NCBI GenBank assembly: GCA_910576775.1
Contig: CAJTJV010000019.1
Coordinates: 1 to 49,346, forward strand
DNA from: an uncultured Muribaculaceae bacterium
GTDB taxonomy: Bacteria > Bacteroidota > Bacteroidia > Bacteroidales > Muribaculaceae
Length of the DNA: 49,346 nt
Direction: 5' to 3'
Numbering within the stretch: the first letter of the stretch is position 1; each line of letters starts with the position of its first letter. Under the pieces are notes generated by a model. The model was not told where the DNA came from and did not search any database. It saw nothing but the letters and a program-made list of their open reading frames with translations. Position numbers and translations under genes: made by a program. This document shows, in pieces, positions 17,712 through 26,727 of the stretch.

Positions 17712-18907
17712 CAGTTAAGTACTTTATACGAAGCCTCTTTCAGAGCCTTGCGGATTTCGTCGATATGATTTCTGTCACGGGTCTCAAGCTCTATGCGGAT
17801 TGTACAACCGTTGATTTCGGAACTTGTATTGATTCGTTCGTGGGTTACAGATATGATATTTCCTCCCATACCGCCAATGACGCTGCACACACCGGAGAGC
17901 TGGCCCGGCTTGTCGGCGAGATCGACAGTGAATGTATAGTTGCGGCCGCTTTTACTGAGACCGCGGGTTATGACACGGCTAAGGATGTTAACGTCGATAT
18001 TGCCCCCTGACACGAGGCACACGGTCTTGAGTCCTTCGATGGGAACTTTGCCGAACATTGCCGCGGCAACAGCAACGGCGCCGGCGCCTTCGGCGACGAG
18101 TTTCTGCTGTTCGATAAGCGCAAGAATGGCGGCCGCCACTTCCTCGTCAGTGACAGTAACCACCTCGTCGACATACTTGTTGCACATATCGAAGGTGTTT
18201 ACCCCCGGCTCTTTCACAGCAATACCGTCGGCGATGGTGCTGACGTCGTTGAGATGGCATAGCTTGCCTTCCTTCAGCGACTCGGCCATTGATGGAGCAC
18301 CGGACGACTGCACACCGAACACCTTCACATCCGGGCGCAAAGTCTTGATGGCGAATGCCACACCTGAAATCAAGCCACCTCCGCCAATGGGTACCACCAC
18401 CGCCTGCACATCGGGCATCTGGTCGAGAATCTCAAGACCTATAGTACCCTGGCCGGCAATAACTTTAGGATCGTCGAAAGGATGCACAAAAGTGTAGCCG
18501 TGTTCGTTCTGAAGCTGTATGGCTTTGGCATATGCATCATCGTAGACTCCGGGCACAAGGCATACCTCGGCTCCGTAACCCTTGGTTGCCTCCACTTTCG
18601 AAATCGGGGCGCCTGCGGGCAGACAGATCAGCGATTTTATGCCGTTATGAGTGGCTGCCAGCGCCACCCCTTGGGCATGGTTGCCGGCAGAGCACGCAAT
18701 GACACCGCGTCTCTTTTCTTCCTCTGTGAGCTGAGAGATCTTATAGTAGGCTCCGCGTAGCTTGAAGCTGCCTGTAAGCTGTAGGTTTTCCGTCTTCAGA
18801 TAGATGTCGTAACCGGGGCGAAGCTTGGGAGCCGGTATGACAGATGTGCGCCGTGCCACATCCTTGAGCACTGCGGCTGCATTGAATATTTCACTTATTT
18901 CAAGCAT
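17711..18907 (-). CDS. ilvA: Threonine ammonia-lyase with C-terminal ACT domain
   Basis: PLP enzyme converting threonine to 2-oxobutanoate and ammonia, for isoleucine synthesis or threonine catabolism. The start at 18907 (398 aa, MLEISEIFNAAAVLKDV) was preferred; the longer reading to 18982 runs through the promoter area. Visible: PLP Lys49 in GSFKLRGAYYK, the glycine loop VPIGGGGLISG, SAGNHAQGVA and a serine/glycine phosphate site near LVSGGNID. Residues about 325-398 (YTFTVDLADKPGQLSGVCSVIGG and on) form a single ACT domain. This architecture is the shorter single-ACT type, so it could equally be called a TdcB-like catabolic enzyme. It heads the five-gene minus-strand run. Confidence 0.93.
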   Translation of the reverse strand: MLEISEIFNAAAVLKDVARRTSVIPAPKLRPGYDIYLKTENLQLTGSFKLRGAYYKISQLTEEEKRRGVIACSAGNHAQGVALAATHNGIKSLICLPAGAPISKVEATKGYGAEVCLVPGVYDDAYAKAIQLQNEHGYTFVHPFDDPKVIAGQGTIGLEILDQMPDVQAVVVPIGGGGLISGVAFAIKTLRPDVKVFGVQSSGAPSMAESLKEGKLCHLNDVSTIADGIAVKEPGVNTFDMCNKYVDEVVTVTDEEVAAAILALIEQQKLVAEGAGAVAVAAAMFGKVPIEGLKTVCLVSGGNIDVNILSRVITRGLSKSGRNYTFTVDLADKPGQLSGVCSVIGGMGGNIISVTHERINTSSEINGCTIRIELETRDRNHIDEIRKALKEASYKVLN

Positions 18908-18917
18908 AGATGTAGAA

Positions 18918-18953
18918 TTTGCAACAAAGTTACAAACTTTTTGTGTATTTTTG
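18918..18953 (+). promoter_or_regulatory. Candidate promoter of the giant surface protein gene
   Basis: TATTTTTG at 18946-18953 matches TAnnTTTG. TTTG at 18918-18921 is 24 bp upstream, slightly more than the usual 19-21. It overlaps the ilvA -7 box on the other strand, so the two divergent genes share this roughly 100-bp gap. Confidence 0.45.
18925..18932 (-). promoter_or_regulatory. Candidate -7 box for ilvA
   Basis: The minus strand reads TAACTTTG, a match to TAnnTTTG, 17 nt before the ilvA ATG. No good TTTG lies about 20 bp upstream, so support is limited to the -7 element. Confidence 0.4.
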
Positions 18954-19007
18954 TGTCCGTAAGCAAGACAAAACCAAATCATCTATAACAAATTCATCTT
19001 ACAAAAA

Positions 19008-22000
19008 ATGAACCGATTCTTTCAACGCTTGTTGCTGCTCTTCCTATGCACGTTAACTATGACGTGGGTGATGGCCGATAAGCCACTGCAAAAAGGCATG
19101 CACGAGCAGAACAGACTGTTCACAGCTCCGGCTGAAAAACAAGCTGCTCCACATGGCAAAATCATGAAGCGACACCGTGCCACAACGGTATCAGAATCCA
19201 GTATAAGCACCGTTGTCGACGGTAAAACCGGCGTTCCCGGAACAAAGATACGCCGGTCACAGGCAAATGCCGCGACAAACATCCCGCGTATCTACGGTTG
19301 CGTGTTTTACACCGGATCGCGCGATGACATCGAACAGTCGGTATGCGCCATACCTACCAACGACAACGAAAAATTCGAACTAATAATCGACAATGTGAAC
19401 GCAATCGACGGCGGAACTGCTGTCGATGGCACTTACTATGCCGCCTACCACACCGAATATTACGGCGAATACAAGCTCTATATAAGAAGCTACGATATCG
19501 CCACCGGCCGGTACCTGAAAGAAATAAACGGTGACGAAAGTGCAGAAGCCACCGACGTGGCATACAATCCGGCCGACGGCAAGGTCTACGGATGCTTCTG
19601 CGACCCCGATTCACCCGATTATTCCGGTTACTATTTCGGCACGATAGATTATACCTCCGGCATCACTACCCGCATCAAGGAACTGCCGCGACAGATGGCA
19701 GCCATAGCCATAAGTCCCGCCGGTAAAATGTATGTCATCGACAAACAGCAGGAGAAAGTAGGATATACTTTGACGACAGTTGGCGCCGACCTGTATGAAA
19801 TCGACACTCTCGGCAACATGACTTTTATCGGAAAGACCGGCCAGCTCCCCGAATACCGCTCGTCGGCATGCATCGATCCGCTTTCCGGCCGTATGTTCTG
19901 GACTGTAAGTCCTCCGGATGAATGCGGATACCTGTATGAGGTAGACCTCGCGACAGGCGCCGCTACCCTCGTCTACCAGTTCCCCGGCGACGAGGAAATA
20001 GTAGGCATATATATTCCTGACAACGGCGTGAGGGCAGACTCCCCTGCTGCCGCAACCGACCTGAAGGCAGAATTCCCCGAAGGCGGACTTTCGGGTACCG
20101 TTTCCTTCGTTCTGCCGTCGACCGATCTTAACAGCATCCAACTATCGGGAGAACTATCCTGGGAACTGACAATCGACGGAAAGGATTCCAAAACCGGCAC
20201 AGGGACTCCGGGAAATACCGTGAATGTACCCGTCACACTCACTGAAGAAGGCATGCACCGATTCTCCGTGACAGTATCGAACGAACAAGGCCCGTCGGAA
20301 GAAACATTGCTGAATGTATTCGTAGGACAGGATACCCCGGTCGCCCCGGTTGTCGAAGCCACAATGGAAGAAAACAGGATTACAGTATCATGGAAGCCTG
20401 TAACAGAAGCTGTGAACGGAGGTTACATCAATCCGTCAAGAGTCAGCTACCGCGTGACACGATTCCCCGACAATATCGTCCTGTCCGAAAATACAAAAGA
20501 GACCTCACTGCTCGACGTAGTGGAAATTCCGGACGGCCTTGCATACTATTATTACACTGTCGAGGCCCGGTGCGCCGGACTGGTTTCCACACCTGCCAGA
20601 TCGCCGAAACTAATAATCGGCTACAATACAACTCCCTGCTCCGATGATTTCAACAACATAAAGACTTTCGATCTATATACCGTAATCGATGCCAACGGCG
20701 ACGGAACTACATGGGGACCCTTCATCGGCAATATCCGTGTGTCCTTCAATACAGAGATGGCCATGGACGACTGGCTAATCACCCCTCCCGTACAGCTCGA
20801 AGCCGGCAAAGCCTACCGCTTCAGTATCGATGTACTTACCGGCAATGCCACTGCAAAAGAATCCTTCGAGGTGAAATACGGACGCGGTAATACCGTTGCC
20901 GACATGACAGGCTCTGTAATTGAAAAACAATCGGTAGCACACACCGATTATGTAAAATACCACGGTTTCATCGTCCCGGAAGAATCGGGTATACATTACA
21001 TAGGCATCCACGGATGCAGCGAGGCCGACATGTACACTCTTACGGTCGACAACATGTCTATCGAATCCGCGCTTAATGCCGGTATCCCGGCTGAGGTGAC
21101 GGATCTTACCGCCGCCACGCACACCAACGGCGAATTACGCGCCGACATTTCATTCAAGGCTCCGCTCACCGACCTGGCGGGAGTACAACTCCAATCCATC
21201 GACAAGATAATACTCAAACGCGACGAGCTCACCGTCAAGACTTTCAGTTCTCCTACGCCCGGAGCATCCCTGTCGTTCACCGACGAAGTGCCGGAATGCG
21301 GAATCTACGCATATAACGCATACGCAGTCAATGCCACAGGCGAAGGTCCGGCGGCAAAAGCCGAAATATATGTAGGAGTCCTTGCTCCTTCAGAACCGAC
21401 GAACGTAAGCATTGTCGAGACATCGGTTCCGGGAGAGGTAACTGTCAGCTGGGACGCACCTGCCACCGATGTCGAAGGCAATATCCTCGACCCGCAATAT
21501 ATCACATACGGCATCTATGTGCCTGTCGGAGCCAGCGATATGGAGCCGTTATACACCGATCTCAAGGGCACCTCGTATACATTCAAGGCTCTCGACGACG
21601 CCGACACCCAGAAATTCGCCCAATATGTAGTCACTGCCAAGACCCTCGGCGGATTCTCCGACGGCATGCCTACACCGATGATTCCAGTCGGCAAACCGTA
21701 CGCCACACCTTTCCGCGAATCTTTCTCACACGGCCAGCCGGCATCCATTCTGGCGACAAATTCCTCCGGCGGAGCCGCATGGCAATTGTATAACGACGAA
21801 TCCGGAGTCCCGGCAGCCGACGGCGACAACGGATACATCGGTTCCCATGCAAACTATCTGGACGATTACGGTTCGCTGATGCTCGGCAAGGTAAATCTTG
21901 CCGGTCTGACAAGTCCCGCATTGACTTTTTATACCTACAGCATCGTAGATGATGAAGATTATGATGACAACGAGATAGACATAATCGCCATCTGCGAAGG

Positions 22001-23564
22001 AACCGCGAAAAAGGCGAGCACGGTAAAAATCTCCGACTATACCCACGAAGAAGGATGGGTGAAAATATTCATACCTCTCACCGAATTTGCCGGCAAAGCC
22101 GTGCAACTGCAATTCGTGTCGCATTGCCGTTCCTGGCAATATACCTTCATCGATGCCATCCGTATCGACAACAGCTACGACCACAATCTTACTGTCAACA
22201 GGCTATCCGTTCCAACAACGGTAAAAGCCGGCACCGATTTCGAAATCACGGCTGAAATTGAGAACAACGGCATGAAAGATGCTTCCGGATATTCTGTAGA
22301 GCTTTTCGCCGACGATAAAAAAATCGATACGAAAGCCGGAGCTGACATTCCGTCCTTCGGCAAAGCTTATATCACGTTCACGAGTCGTATCTCTGTCGTA
22401 GACCCGGCTCCCGTCACATTCAAAGCCGTAGCGGTATACGCTGCCGACGAAATGGCTACCGACAACGAATCTGAAGCCGTCACTGTAACCCCGACAGAAC
22501 CCACACTCCCTGTTGTCAGGACTTTAGCGGCAAAAGGTTCTGATAACGGAATATCCTTAACATGGGATAAGCCCGATTTCAGCGAGTTCATACCCGACGC
22601 CGTTACCGAAACCTTCGAATCTGCCGAATCATGGGCTACCGACGGCGCCGCAGGCTGGACCTTTGTCGACCGCGACCGAGCCGGTGTCGGCGGCTTCAAG
22701 GACGGCTCTGAATTCCCGGGCATAGCTACCGGCTCCGTCCAGTCCTTCTTCGTGTTCGACAATTCCACTCCGGGATTCAACGACTATTTCAATAACGCAC
22801 ATTCCGGCAACAAATTCCTTGCCCAGCTATATTCCTACGATATCACGAGCGGCACAGGCGTGCCTTGTGATGACTGGGCTATTTCTCCGGAACTCTGCGG
22901 AGCGGCACAGACCGTATCGCTCTATGCCCGCTGTTACGACAACTCTTATCCCGAAACATTCGAGATCCTCTACTCCAAAGGCAGCACAGACCCCGACGAT
23001 TTCATCCCAGTGGCCGAACATACAGCCTTGTCGACGGAATGGACCGTATTCAACGCCAATATTCCCGCAGGCGCCATGCGCATGGCGATACGTTGCACAT
23101 CGAATTTCAAATTCATGTTCTTTGTCGACGATGTAACTTTCATCCCGGCAAGTCATGAAGGAGACCTTATACTTACCGGATATAATATCTACCGGGACGG
23201 CGAACATGTGGCAAGTGTCGATGCCGATGCTACGTCGTTCGACGATACGGAAGCCGATGCAGCCGACGGCCATTCCTACGTAGTGACGGCACTTTATAAT
23301 CTCGGAGAGTCCAACCCGAGCGATATTGCGATTGCAGAAGGATCCGGAATCGACGGAATAGCATCCGGCAAGCTCACCATAACCGGTGGCAAGGGCTTTA
23401 TCAGCATATCCGGCGCAAGCGGACGCAACATCAGTGTATTCTCGGCCGGAGGTCAAGCCATCGCAACCATAACATGCGCCGACGGTACCGAGAGAATCGC
23501 TGCCGTTCCCGGCATATACCTCGTAAAAACAGACGCCATTGTCTGCAAGGTTATCGTGAAATAG
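19008..23564 (+). CDS. Giant secreted multidomain protein with beta-propeller-like, Fn3-like and cleaved-adhesin-like domains
   Basis: A 1518-residue exported protein (signal peptide MNRFFQRLLLLFLCTLTMTWVMA). Residues about 90-345 look like a propeller-like repeat region (GTYYAAYHTEYYGEYKLY, YNPADGKVYGCF, ISPAGKMYVID, DPLSGRMFWTV). The remainder alternates fibronectin-III-like modules (PAEVTDLTAATHTNGELRAD, PTNVSIVETSVPGEVTVSWD) with three choice-of-anchor-J/cleaved-adhesin-like modules that hold DDWLITPP, SLMLGKVNLAGLTSPAL and CDDWAISPEL. A CARDB-like module begins NLTVNRLSVPTTVKAG. The last roughly 70 residues (ISISGASGRNISVFSAGG ... AVPGIYLVK ... KVIVK) resemble a type IX secretion sorting tail. 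A cell-surface or released adhesin is plausible; ligand unknown. It is monocistronic, with a hairpin after the stop. Confidence 0.85.
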   Translation: MNRFFQRLLLLFLCTLTMTWVMADKPLQKGMHEQNRLFTAPAEKQAAPHGKIMKRHRATTVSESSISTVVDGKTGVPGTKIRRSQANAATNIPRIYGCVFYTGSRDDIEQSVCAIPTNDNEKFELIIDNVNAIDGGTAVDGTYYAAYHTEYYGEYKLYIRSYDIATGRYLKEINGDESAEATDVAYNPADGKVYGCFCDPDSPDYSGYYFGTIDYTSGITTRIKELPRQMAAIAISPAGKMYVIDKQQEKVGYTLTTVGADLYEIDTLGNMTFIGKTGQLPEYRSSACIDPLSGRMFWTVSPPDECGYLYEVDLATGAATLVYQFPGDEEIVGIYIPDNGVRADSPAAATDLKAEFPEGGLSGTVSFVLPSTDLNSIQLSGELSWELTIDGKDSKTGTGTPGNTVNVPVTLTEEGMHRFSVTVSNEQGPSEETLLNVFVGQDTPVAPVVEATMEENRITVSWKPVTEAVNGGYINPSRVSYRVTRFPDNIVLSENTKETSLLDVVEIPDGLAYYYYTVEARCAGLVSTPARSPKLIIGYNTTPCSDDFNNIKTFDLYTVIDANGDGTTWGPFIGNIRVSFNTEMAMDDWLITPPVQLEAGKAYRFSIDVLTGNATAKESFEVKYGRGNTVADMTGSVIEKQSVAHTDYVKYHGFIVPEESGIHYIGIHGCSEADMYTLTVDNMSIESALNAGIPAEVTDLTAATHTNGELRADISFKAPLTDLAGVQLQSIDKIILKRDELTVKTFSSPTPGASLSFTDEVPECGIYAYNAYAVNATGEGPAAKAEIYVGVLAPSEPTNVSIVETSVPGEVTVSWDAPATDVEGNILDPQYITYGIYVPVGASDMEPLYTDLKGTSYTFKALDDADTQKFAQYVVTAKTLGGFSDGMPTPMIPVGKPYATPFRESFSHGQPASILATNSSGGAAWQLYNDESGVPAADGDNGYIGSHANYLDDYGSLMLGKVNLAGLTSPALTFYTYSIVDDEDYDDNEIDIIAICEGTAKKASTVKISDYTHEEGWVKIFIPLTEFAGKAVQLQFVSHCRSWQYTFIDAIRIDNSYDHNLTVNRLSVPTTVKAGTDFEITAEIENNGMKDASGYSVELFADDKKIDTKAGADIPSFGKAYITFTSRISVVDPAPVTFKAVAVYAADEMATDNESEAVTVTPTEPTLPVVRTLAAKGSDNGISLTWDKPDFSEFIPDAVTETFESAESWATDGAAGWTFVDRDRAGVGGFKDGSEFPGIATGSVQSFFVFDNSTPGFNDYFNNAHSGNKFLAQLYSYDITSGTGVPCDDWAISPELCGAAQTVSLYARCYDNSYPETFEILYSKGSTDPDDFIPVAEHTALSTEWTVFNANIPAGAMRMAIRCTSNFKFMFFVDDVTFIPASHEGDLILTGYNIYRDGEHVASVDADATSFDDTEADAADGHSYVVTALYNLGESNPSDIAIAEGSGIDGIASGKLTITGGKGFISISGASGRNISVFSAGGQAIATITCADGTERIAAVPGIYLVKTDAIVCKVIVK

Positions 23565-23584
23565 CATCCTTTCCACCTTCACTT

Positions 23585-23630
23585 ACAGCGGCCTCCGGTG
23601 CTCGACAGCAACGGTGGCCGCTGTTATATT
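23585..23630 (+). terminator. Terminator after the giant surface protein gene
   Basis: A 9-bp stem ACAGCGGCC (23585-23593) / GGCCGCTGT (23616-23624) with a 22-nt loop is followed by a short AT-rich stretch. It lies 20 nt past the stop codon. Confidence 0.55.
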
Positions 23631-23664
23631 TCCATAAAAAGGAATTCAGAGCTGCTCCGAGGGC

Positions 23665-23695
23665 ATTGCAGTTACAGATATAATCCGTATTTTTG
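23665..23695 (+). promoter_or_regulatory. Promoter of the META lipoprotein / nitroreductase pair
   Basis: TATTTTTG at 23688-23695 matches TAnnTTTG. ATTG at 23665-23668 lies 19 bp upstream as an imperfect -33 box. The predicted leader is about 75 nt. Confidence 0.55.
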
Positions 23696-23775
23696 CTGTC
23701 CGTTTTTTAAATCAACATACACAACAATGCCGTCAGCGCATGCGTTATTAATATAATTAACACATAAACACCTAT

Positions 23776-24690
23776 ATGAAACTATCTGCAATTTATTTAT
23801 CTCTGGCAACTGCGGTTCTCCTTAGTTCATGTTCACTTTTCAATTCCATAACCGGAAAATCGGATTCCTCGAAAAAAGATATGAAAGTGGAGACCGTAAA
23901 AACAGACAAACATAAAAAGAATAAAAAAGAAAACTCGGGAGCCGTGCCCAACGATGCTCTCGGCACCATGCCCACCTCCGAACAGCTTTTAGGTGCCCAG
24001 TGGAATGTCACGGGAGTAGGAACTACTGTAATCAACGCAGAGGACAATACTCCTTATATAGTTTTCGACAACGGCGGACGCTTCTATGCAAGCGATGGCT
24101 GCAATATCCTCAACGGCGACTATGTGTTGCGCAGCGATGGTAAACTGACATTCAACAGTGTACTGTCGACAATGAAAATGTGCCCCGACATAGAGTTTGC
24201 CGATATGGTGGCAACCAACATCTCCGACGGTAAAACCTATTCCGTAGACTGCAAGAAAATCGGACAGGAGACTTATCTTTACCTCAAGAACGACAAAGGC
24301 ACGACGGTCCTGACTCTGCGCCGTCACAACATGGAATTTCTCAACGGCAACTGGTTGATTACAGGTGCCGACGGCAAAAAAATCAACGACGAGGAAGCTA
24401 CCGTATTCATAGACATACCGGCACTGAAAATCCACGGCAATACCGGCTGTAATTTCTTCAACGGCGAGATTTATATCGACCCTGCCAAAAGCAATGCCAT
24501 AGATTTCAGCAACATGGGCCTTACGCGAATGGCATGCCCCAAGAGCGACCAGGAACGATGCATCATGGTAGGTCTTGAACAGACCGCAACAGCCATTGCC
24601 GGCAAAAACTCCGATACCGTCCTCCTTCTCGACGGAAACGGCAAACAGGTTATGACTCTCAAACGAATTGCCATCCGCCCCGAGGAATAA
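23776..24690 (+). CDS. Lipoprotein with two META (HslJ-like) domains
   Basis: A 304-residue lipoprotein with lipobox LLSSC (Cys19) and a Lys-rich linker (KTDKHKKNKKEN). Two META/DUF306 domains follow, about 70-185 and 190-300. Each contains the family pattern of a glycine-rich strand around the asparagine-phenylalanine or asparagine-leucine core (SDGCNILNGDY; GNTGCNFFNGEIY) and a cysteine motif (STMKMCPDIEF; TRMACPKSDQE). HslJ-type domains are linked to heat and novobiocin tolerance in enterobacteria; the role in Bacteroidota is not established. A nitroreductase follows 9 nt downstream, suggesting a shared stress or redox role. Confidence 0.88.
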   Translation: MKLSAIYLSLATAVLLSSCSLFNSITGKSDSSKKDMKVETVKTDKHKKNKKENSGAVPNDALGTMPTSEQLLGAQWNVTGVGTTVINAEDNTPYIVFDNGGRFYASDGCNILNGDYVLRSDGKLTFNSVLSTMKMCPDIEFADMVATNISDGKTYSVDCKKIGQETYLYLKNDKGTTVLTLRRHNMEFLNGNWLITGADGKKINDEEATVFIDIPALKIHGNTGCNFFNGEIYIDPAKSNAIDFSNMGLTRMACPKSDQERCIMVGLEQTATAIAGKNSDTVLLLDGNGKQVMTLKRIAIRPEE

Positions 24691-24699
24691 TCTGACACA

Positions 24700-25455
24700 A
24701 TGAACGATCTGAATCTTGATTTTTTCCTGCACCGCGCTACCGTACGGGTATTCTCCGACGAGCCTGTCGCGGAAGACACAATCGGAAAAATTATCGAAGC
24801 GGCAGCCTTTGCCCCCAACACGGGCAATATGCAGCTCTACAGCGTGATTGTCACAACCTCGGAAGAAGGTCGCGCCCGTCTGGCCCCCCTTCATTTCAAC
24901 CAGCCGGCGGCTACCGGCGCTCCGGTGCTTCTCACCGTATGCGCCGACATACGCCGCTTCGCGCAGTGGTGTGCCGGGCGCGAAACACGTTCCGGACTCG
25001 ACAATCCCGGCGGATGGATAGCAGCAATAACAGACGCTGCCATATTCGCGCAGCAGATTGTATGTGCCGCCGAAAGCAACGGACTCGGATGCTGCTATCT
25101 CGGAACTGCCACATATAATATAGAAGGTTTCTGCGAGGCACTCTCCCTGCCCGAGGGTGTCATGCCGCTCGTAGGCATAGCGATGGGATATCCTGCGGAA
25201 ACACCGGTACAGAACGGCGACCGTCTGCCACTCGATGCAATCTTGCACAAAGAAAGCTATCACGACCCGCTACCCGACGAAATCGACCGTTACTATTCTG
25301 AAAAAGAGGCGATGCCGGAATCCGAGATTTTCATAAAGGAAAACCGGAAGAAAACGCTCGCACAGGTTTTCGCCGAAGTGCGCTATCCCGCATCGCTCAA
25401 CGAAGCCGTAGGACGCGCCATAATGGACCGCATATCGAAGAAAGCGGATATCTGA
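24700..25455 (+). CDS. Nitroreductase-family FMN oxidoreductase
   Basis: A 251-residue NAD(P)H:FMN-dependent reductase-type protein without a signal, so cytoplasmic. The N-terminal FMN motif is RATVRVFSDEPVAED, followed by AAFAPNTGNMQLYSVIV. The middle has AAITDAAIFAQQIVCAAESNGLGCCYLGTA, typical of the nitroreductase fold, then VGIAMGYPAETPVQ. The C-terminal roughly 60 residues are charged and resemble the extended NfrA/NfsA-like subgroup. Substrate unknown. It forms a two-gene unit with the META lipoprotein and ends at a compact hairpin. Confidence 0.9.
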   Translation: MNDLNLDFFLHRATVRVFSDEPVAEDTIGKIIEAAAFAPNTGNMQLYSVIVTTSEEGRARLAPLHFNQPAATGAPVLLTVCADIRRFAQWCAGRETRSGLDNPGGWIAAITDAAIFAQQIVCAAESNGLGCCYLGTATYNIEGFCEALSLPEGVMPLVGIAMGYPAETPVQNGDRLPLDAILHKESYHDPLPDEIDRYYSEKEAMPESEIFIKENRKKTLAQVFAEVRYPASLNEAVGRAIMDRISKKADI

Positions 25456-25470
25456 ACCGCAACGCGGTTC
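25454..25470. terminator. Compact hairpin between converging nitroreductase and cinA genes
   Basis: A perfect 7-bp stem GAACCGC/GCGGTTC closes on an AAC loop and overlaps the nitroreductase stop codon. It has no T run. The stem resembles GGAACCGC/GCGGTTTCC in the repeat extension at 12203-12223. Confidence 0.4.
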
Positions 25471-25498
25471 ATGGTACGTTTGGATTCTTATAAAACTT

Positions 25499-26722
25499 TC
25501 ACAGGAGCCCCTGTAGCAGCATTATAGCTGCGGCGGAGGCTCTTTCCACAATCGCCTGACGGTCGCCGGAAAAATGAAATAATTTCTCTACGGCAGTATT
25601 AGGAGTTCGGGCCGCAATCCATACCGTGCCGACAGGCTTGCCGGGAACGGCACCACCCGGGCCGGCGATGCCTGAGGTCGCGACGGCACAATCAGCCTCA
25701 CACACGCGGCATGCACCGGCCGCCATCTGACGCACAGTATCCTGACTGACAGCACCCACTGTACTGAGAGTGTCGACACTGACACCGAGTAATTTCATTT
25801 TTACCTCATTACAGTATGACACAATACCTCCTACATATACGTCGGAACAGCCGGCGGTCGACGTAATAAGATGCGCGATATTGCCCCCTGTACAGCTCTC
25901 CGCTGTCGCCAAGGTGTAACCTTTCTCACGAAGACAGTGAAGCAGCATCTGCGCGGGAAGCACTTTACCCGTACCGGCGAGCTTGTCGCCGAGGGTGTTG
26001 ACAAGATTTTCGGCACATGTCTCGAAACGTTCCGTTCCGTCATCCGGCTTACCGTCAAGGCGCAGCACTATTTCTCCGGGAGACGGCAGATAGGCAAGTT
26101 TGTAACCCGCGGGGAGCGAGTCCTCATAAGCGGAAAGACGCTCGGCAAGATCGGATTCCGTTATTCCCGTCACCGTAAATTCCCTGTGCAGAGTACGACC
26201 AACATTTCCGAAACGCGCTTCCACCTCAGAAACCACCGCAGGCAACATGCCGCGCGTCTCGAAAGGTACGCCGGGCATAGCCACCAGCACTTTTCCGGCT
26301 CTCTCGAACCACATCAAAGGGGCGGTACCGAAAAGATTCTGAATTACGCGGCACGATGACGGCACCATAGCCTGACTGCGTGTAAGGTCGTTCAACACAA
26401 GTCCGCGCTCTGCGAAGATACGCTCCACATTGGCTGCCACAGCCGCGTCGCGGTGCAGCTCTCCTCCGAAAACTTTCATCATCACAGCCTTGGTGATATC
26501 GTCGCGCGTCGGCCCGAGGCCTCCCGTGCTTAACACCAGGTCGCTTTCGGCAAGCGAAGCCTCTATTGCCTCTTCTATCGCCATGGCGGCGTCGCCGACA
26601 GTACGGACGGAGGCAACCTGCCAGCCCATTTCGGAAAAACGCCGTGCGATAAGCCCGGAATTGGTATCTGTAACCCGGCCGAGCAGAATTTCATCGCCGA
26701 TAATGATGATTGAAAGTCGCAT
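25499..26722 (-). CDS. cinA: CinA family protein, nicotinamide-nucleotide amidohydrolase type
   Basis: A 407-residue cytoplasmic enzyme. The N-terminal half is a MoaB/MogA-like (COG1058) domain with IIIGDEILLGRVTDTNSG and STGGLGPTRDDITK. The C-terminal half is the CinA/PncC deamidase domain with TLATAESCTGGNIAHLIT, GGIVSYCNEVK and ATSGIAGPGG. PncC-type domains recycle NMN to nicotinate mononucleotide; the full-length family is also known as competence/damage-inducible protein A. It starts 5 nt after tsaD on the same strand, a frequent pairing in Bacteroidales. Length is normal for the family. Confidence 0.94.
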   Translation of the reverse strand: MRLSIIIIGDEILLGRVTDTNSGLIARRFSEMGWQVASVRTVGDAAMAIEEAIEASLAESDLVLSTGGLGPTRDDITKAVMMKVFGGELHRDAAVAANVERIFAERGLVLNDLTRSQAMVPSSCRVIQNLFGTAPLMWFERAGKVLVAMPGVPFETRGMLPAVVSEVEARFGNVGRTLHREFTVTGITESDLAERLSAYEDSLPAGYKLAYLPSPGEIVLRLDGKPDDGTERFETCAENLVNTLGDKLAGTGKVLPAQMLLHCLREKGYTLATAESCTGGNIAHLITSTAGCSDVYVGGIVSYCNEVKMKLLGVSVDTLSTVGAVSQDTVRQMAAGACRVCEADCAVATSGIAGPGGAVPGKPVGTVWIAARTPNTAVEKLFHFSGDRQAIVERASAAAIMLLQGLL

Positions 26723-26727
26723 ATTGG

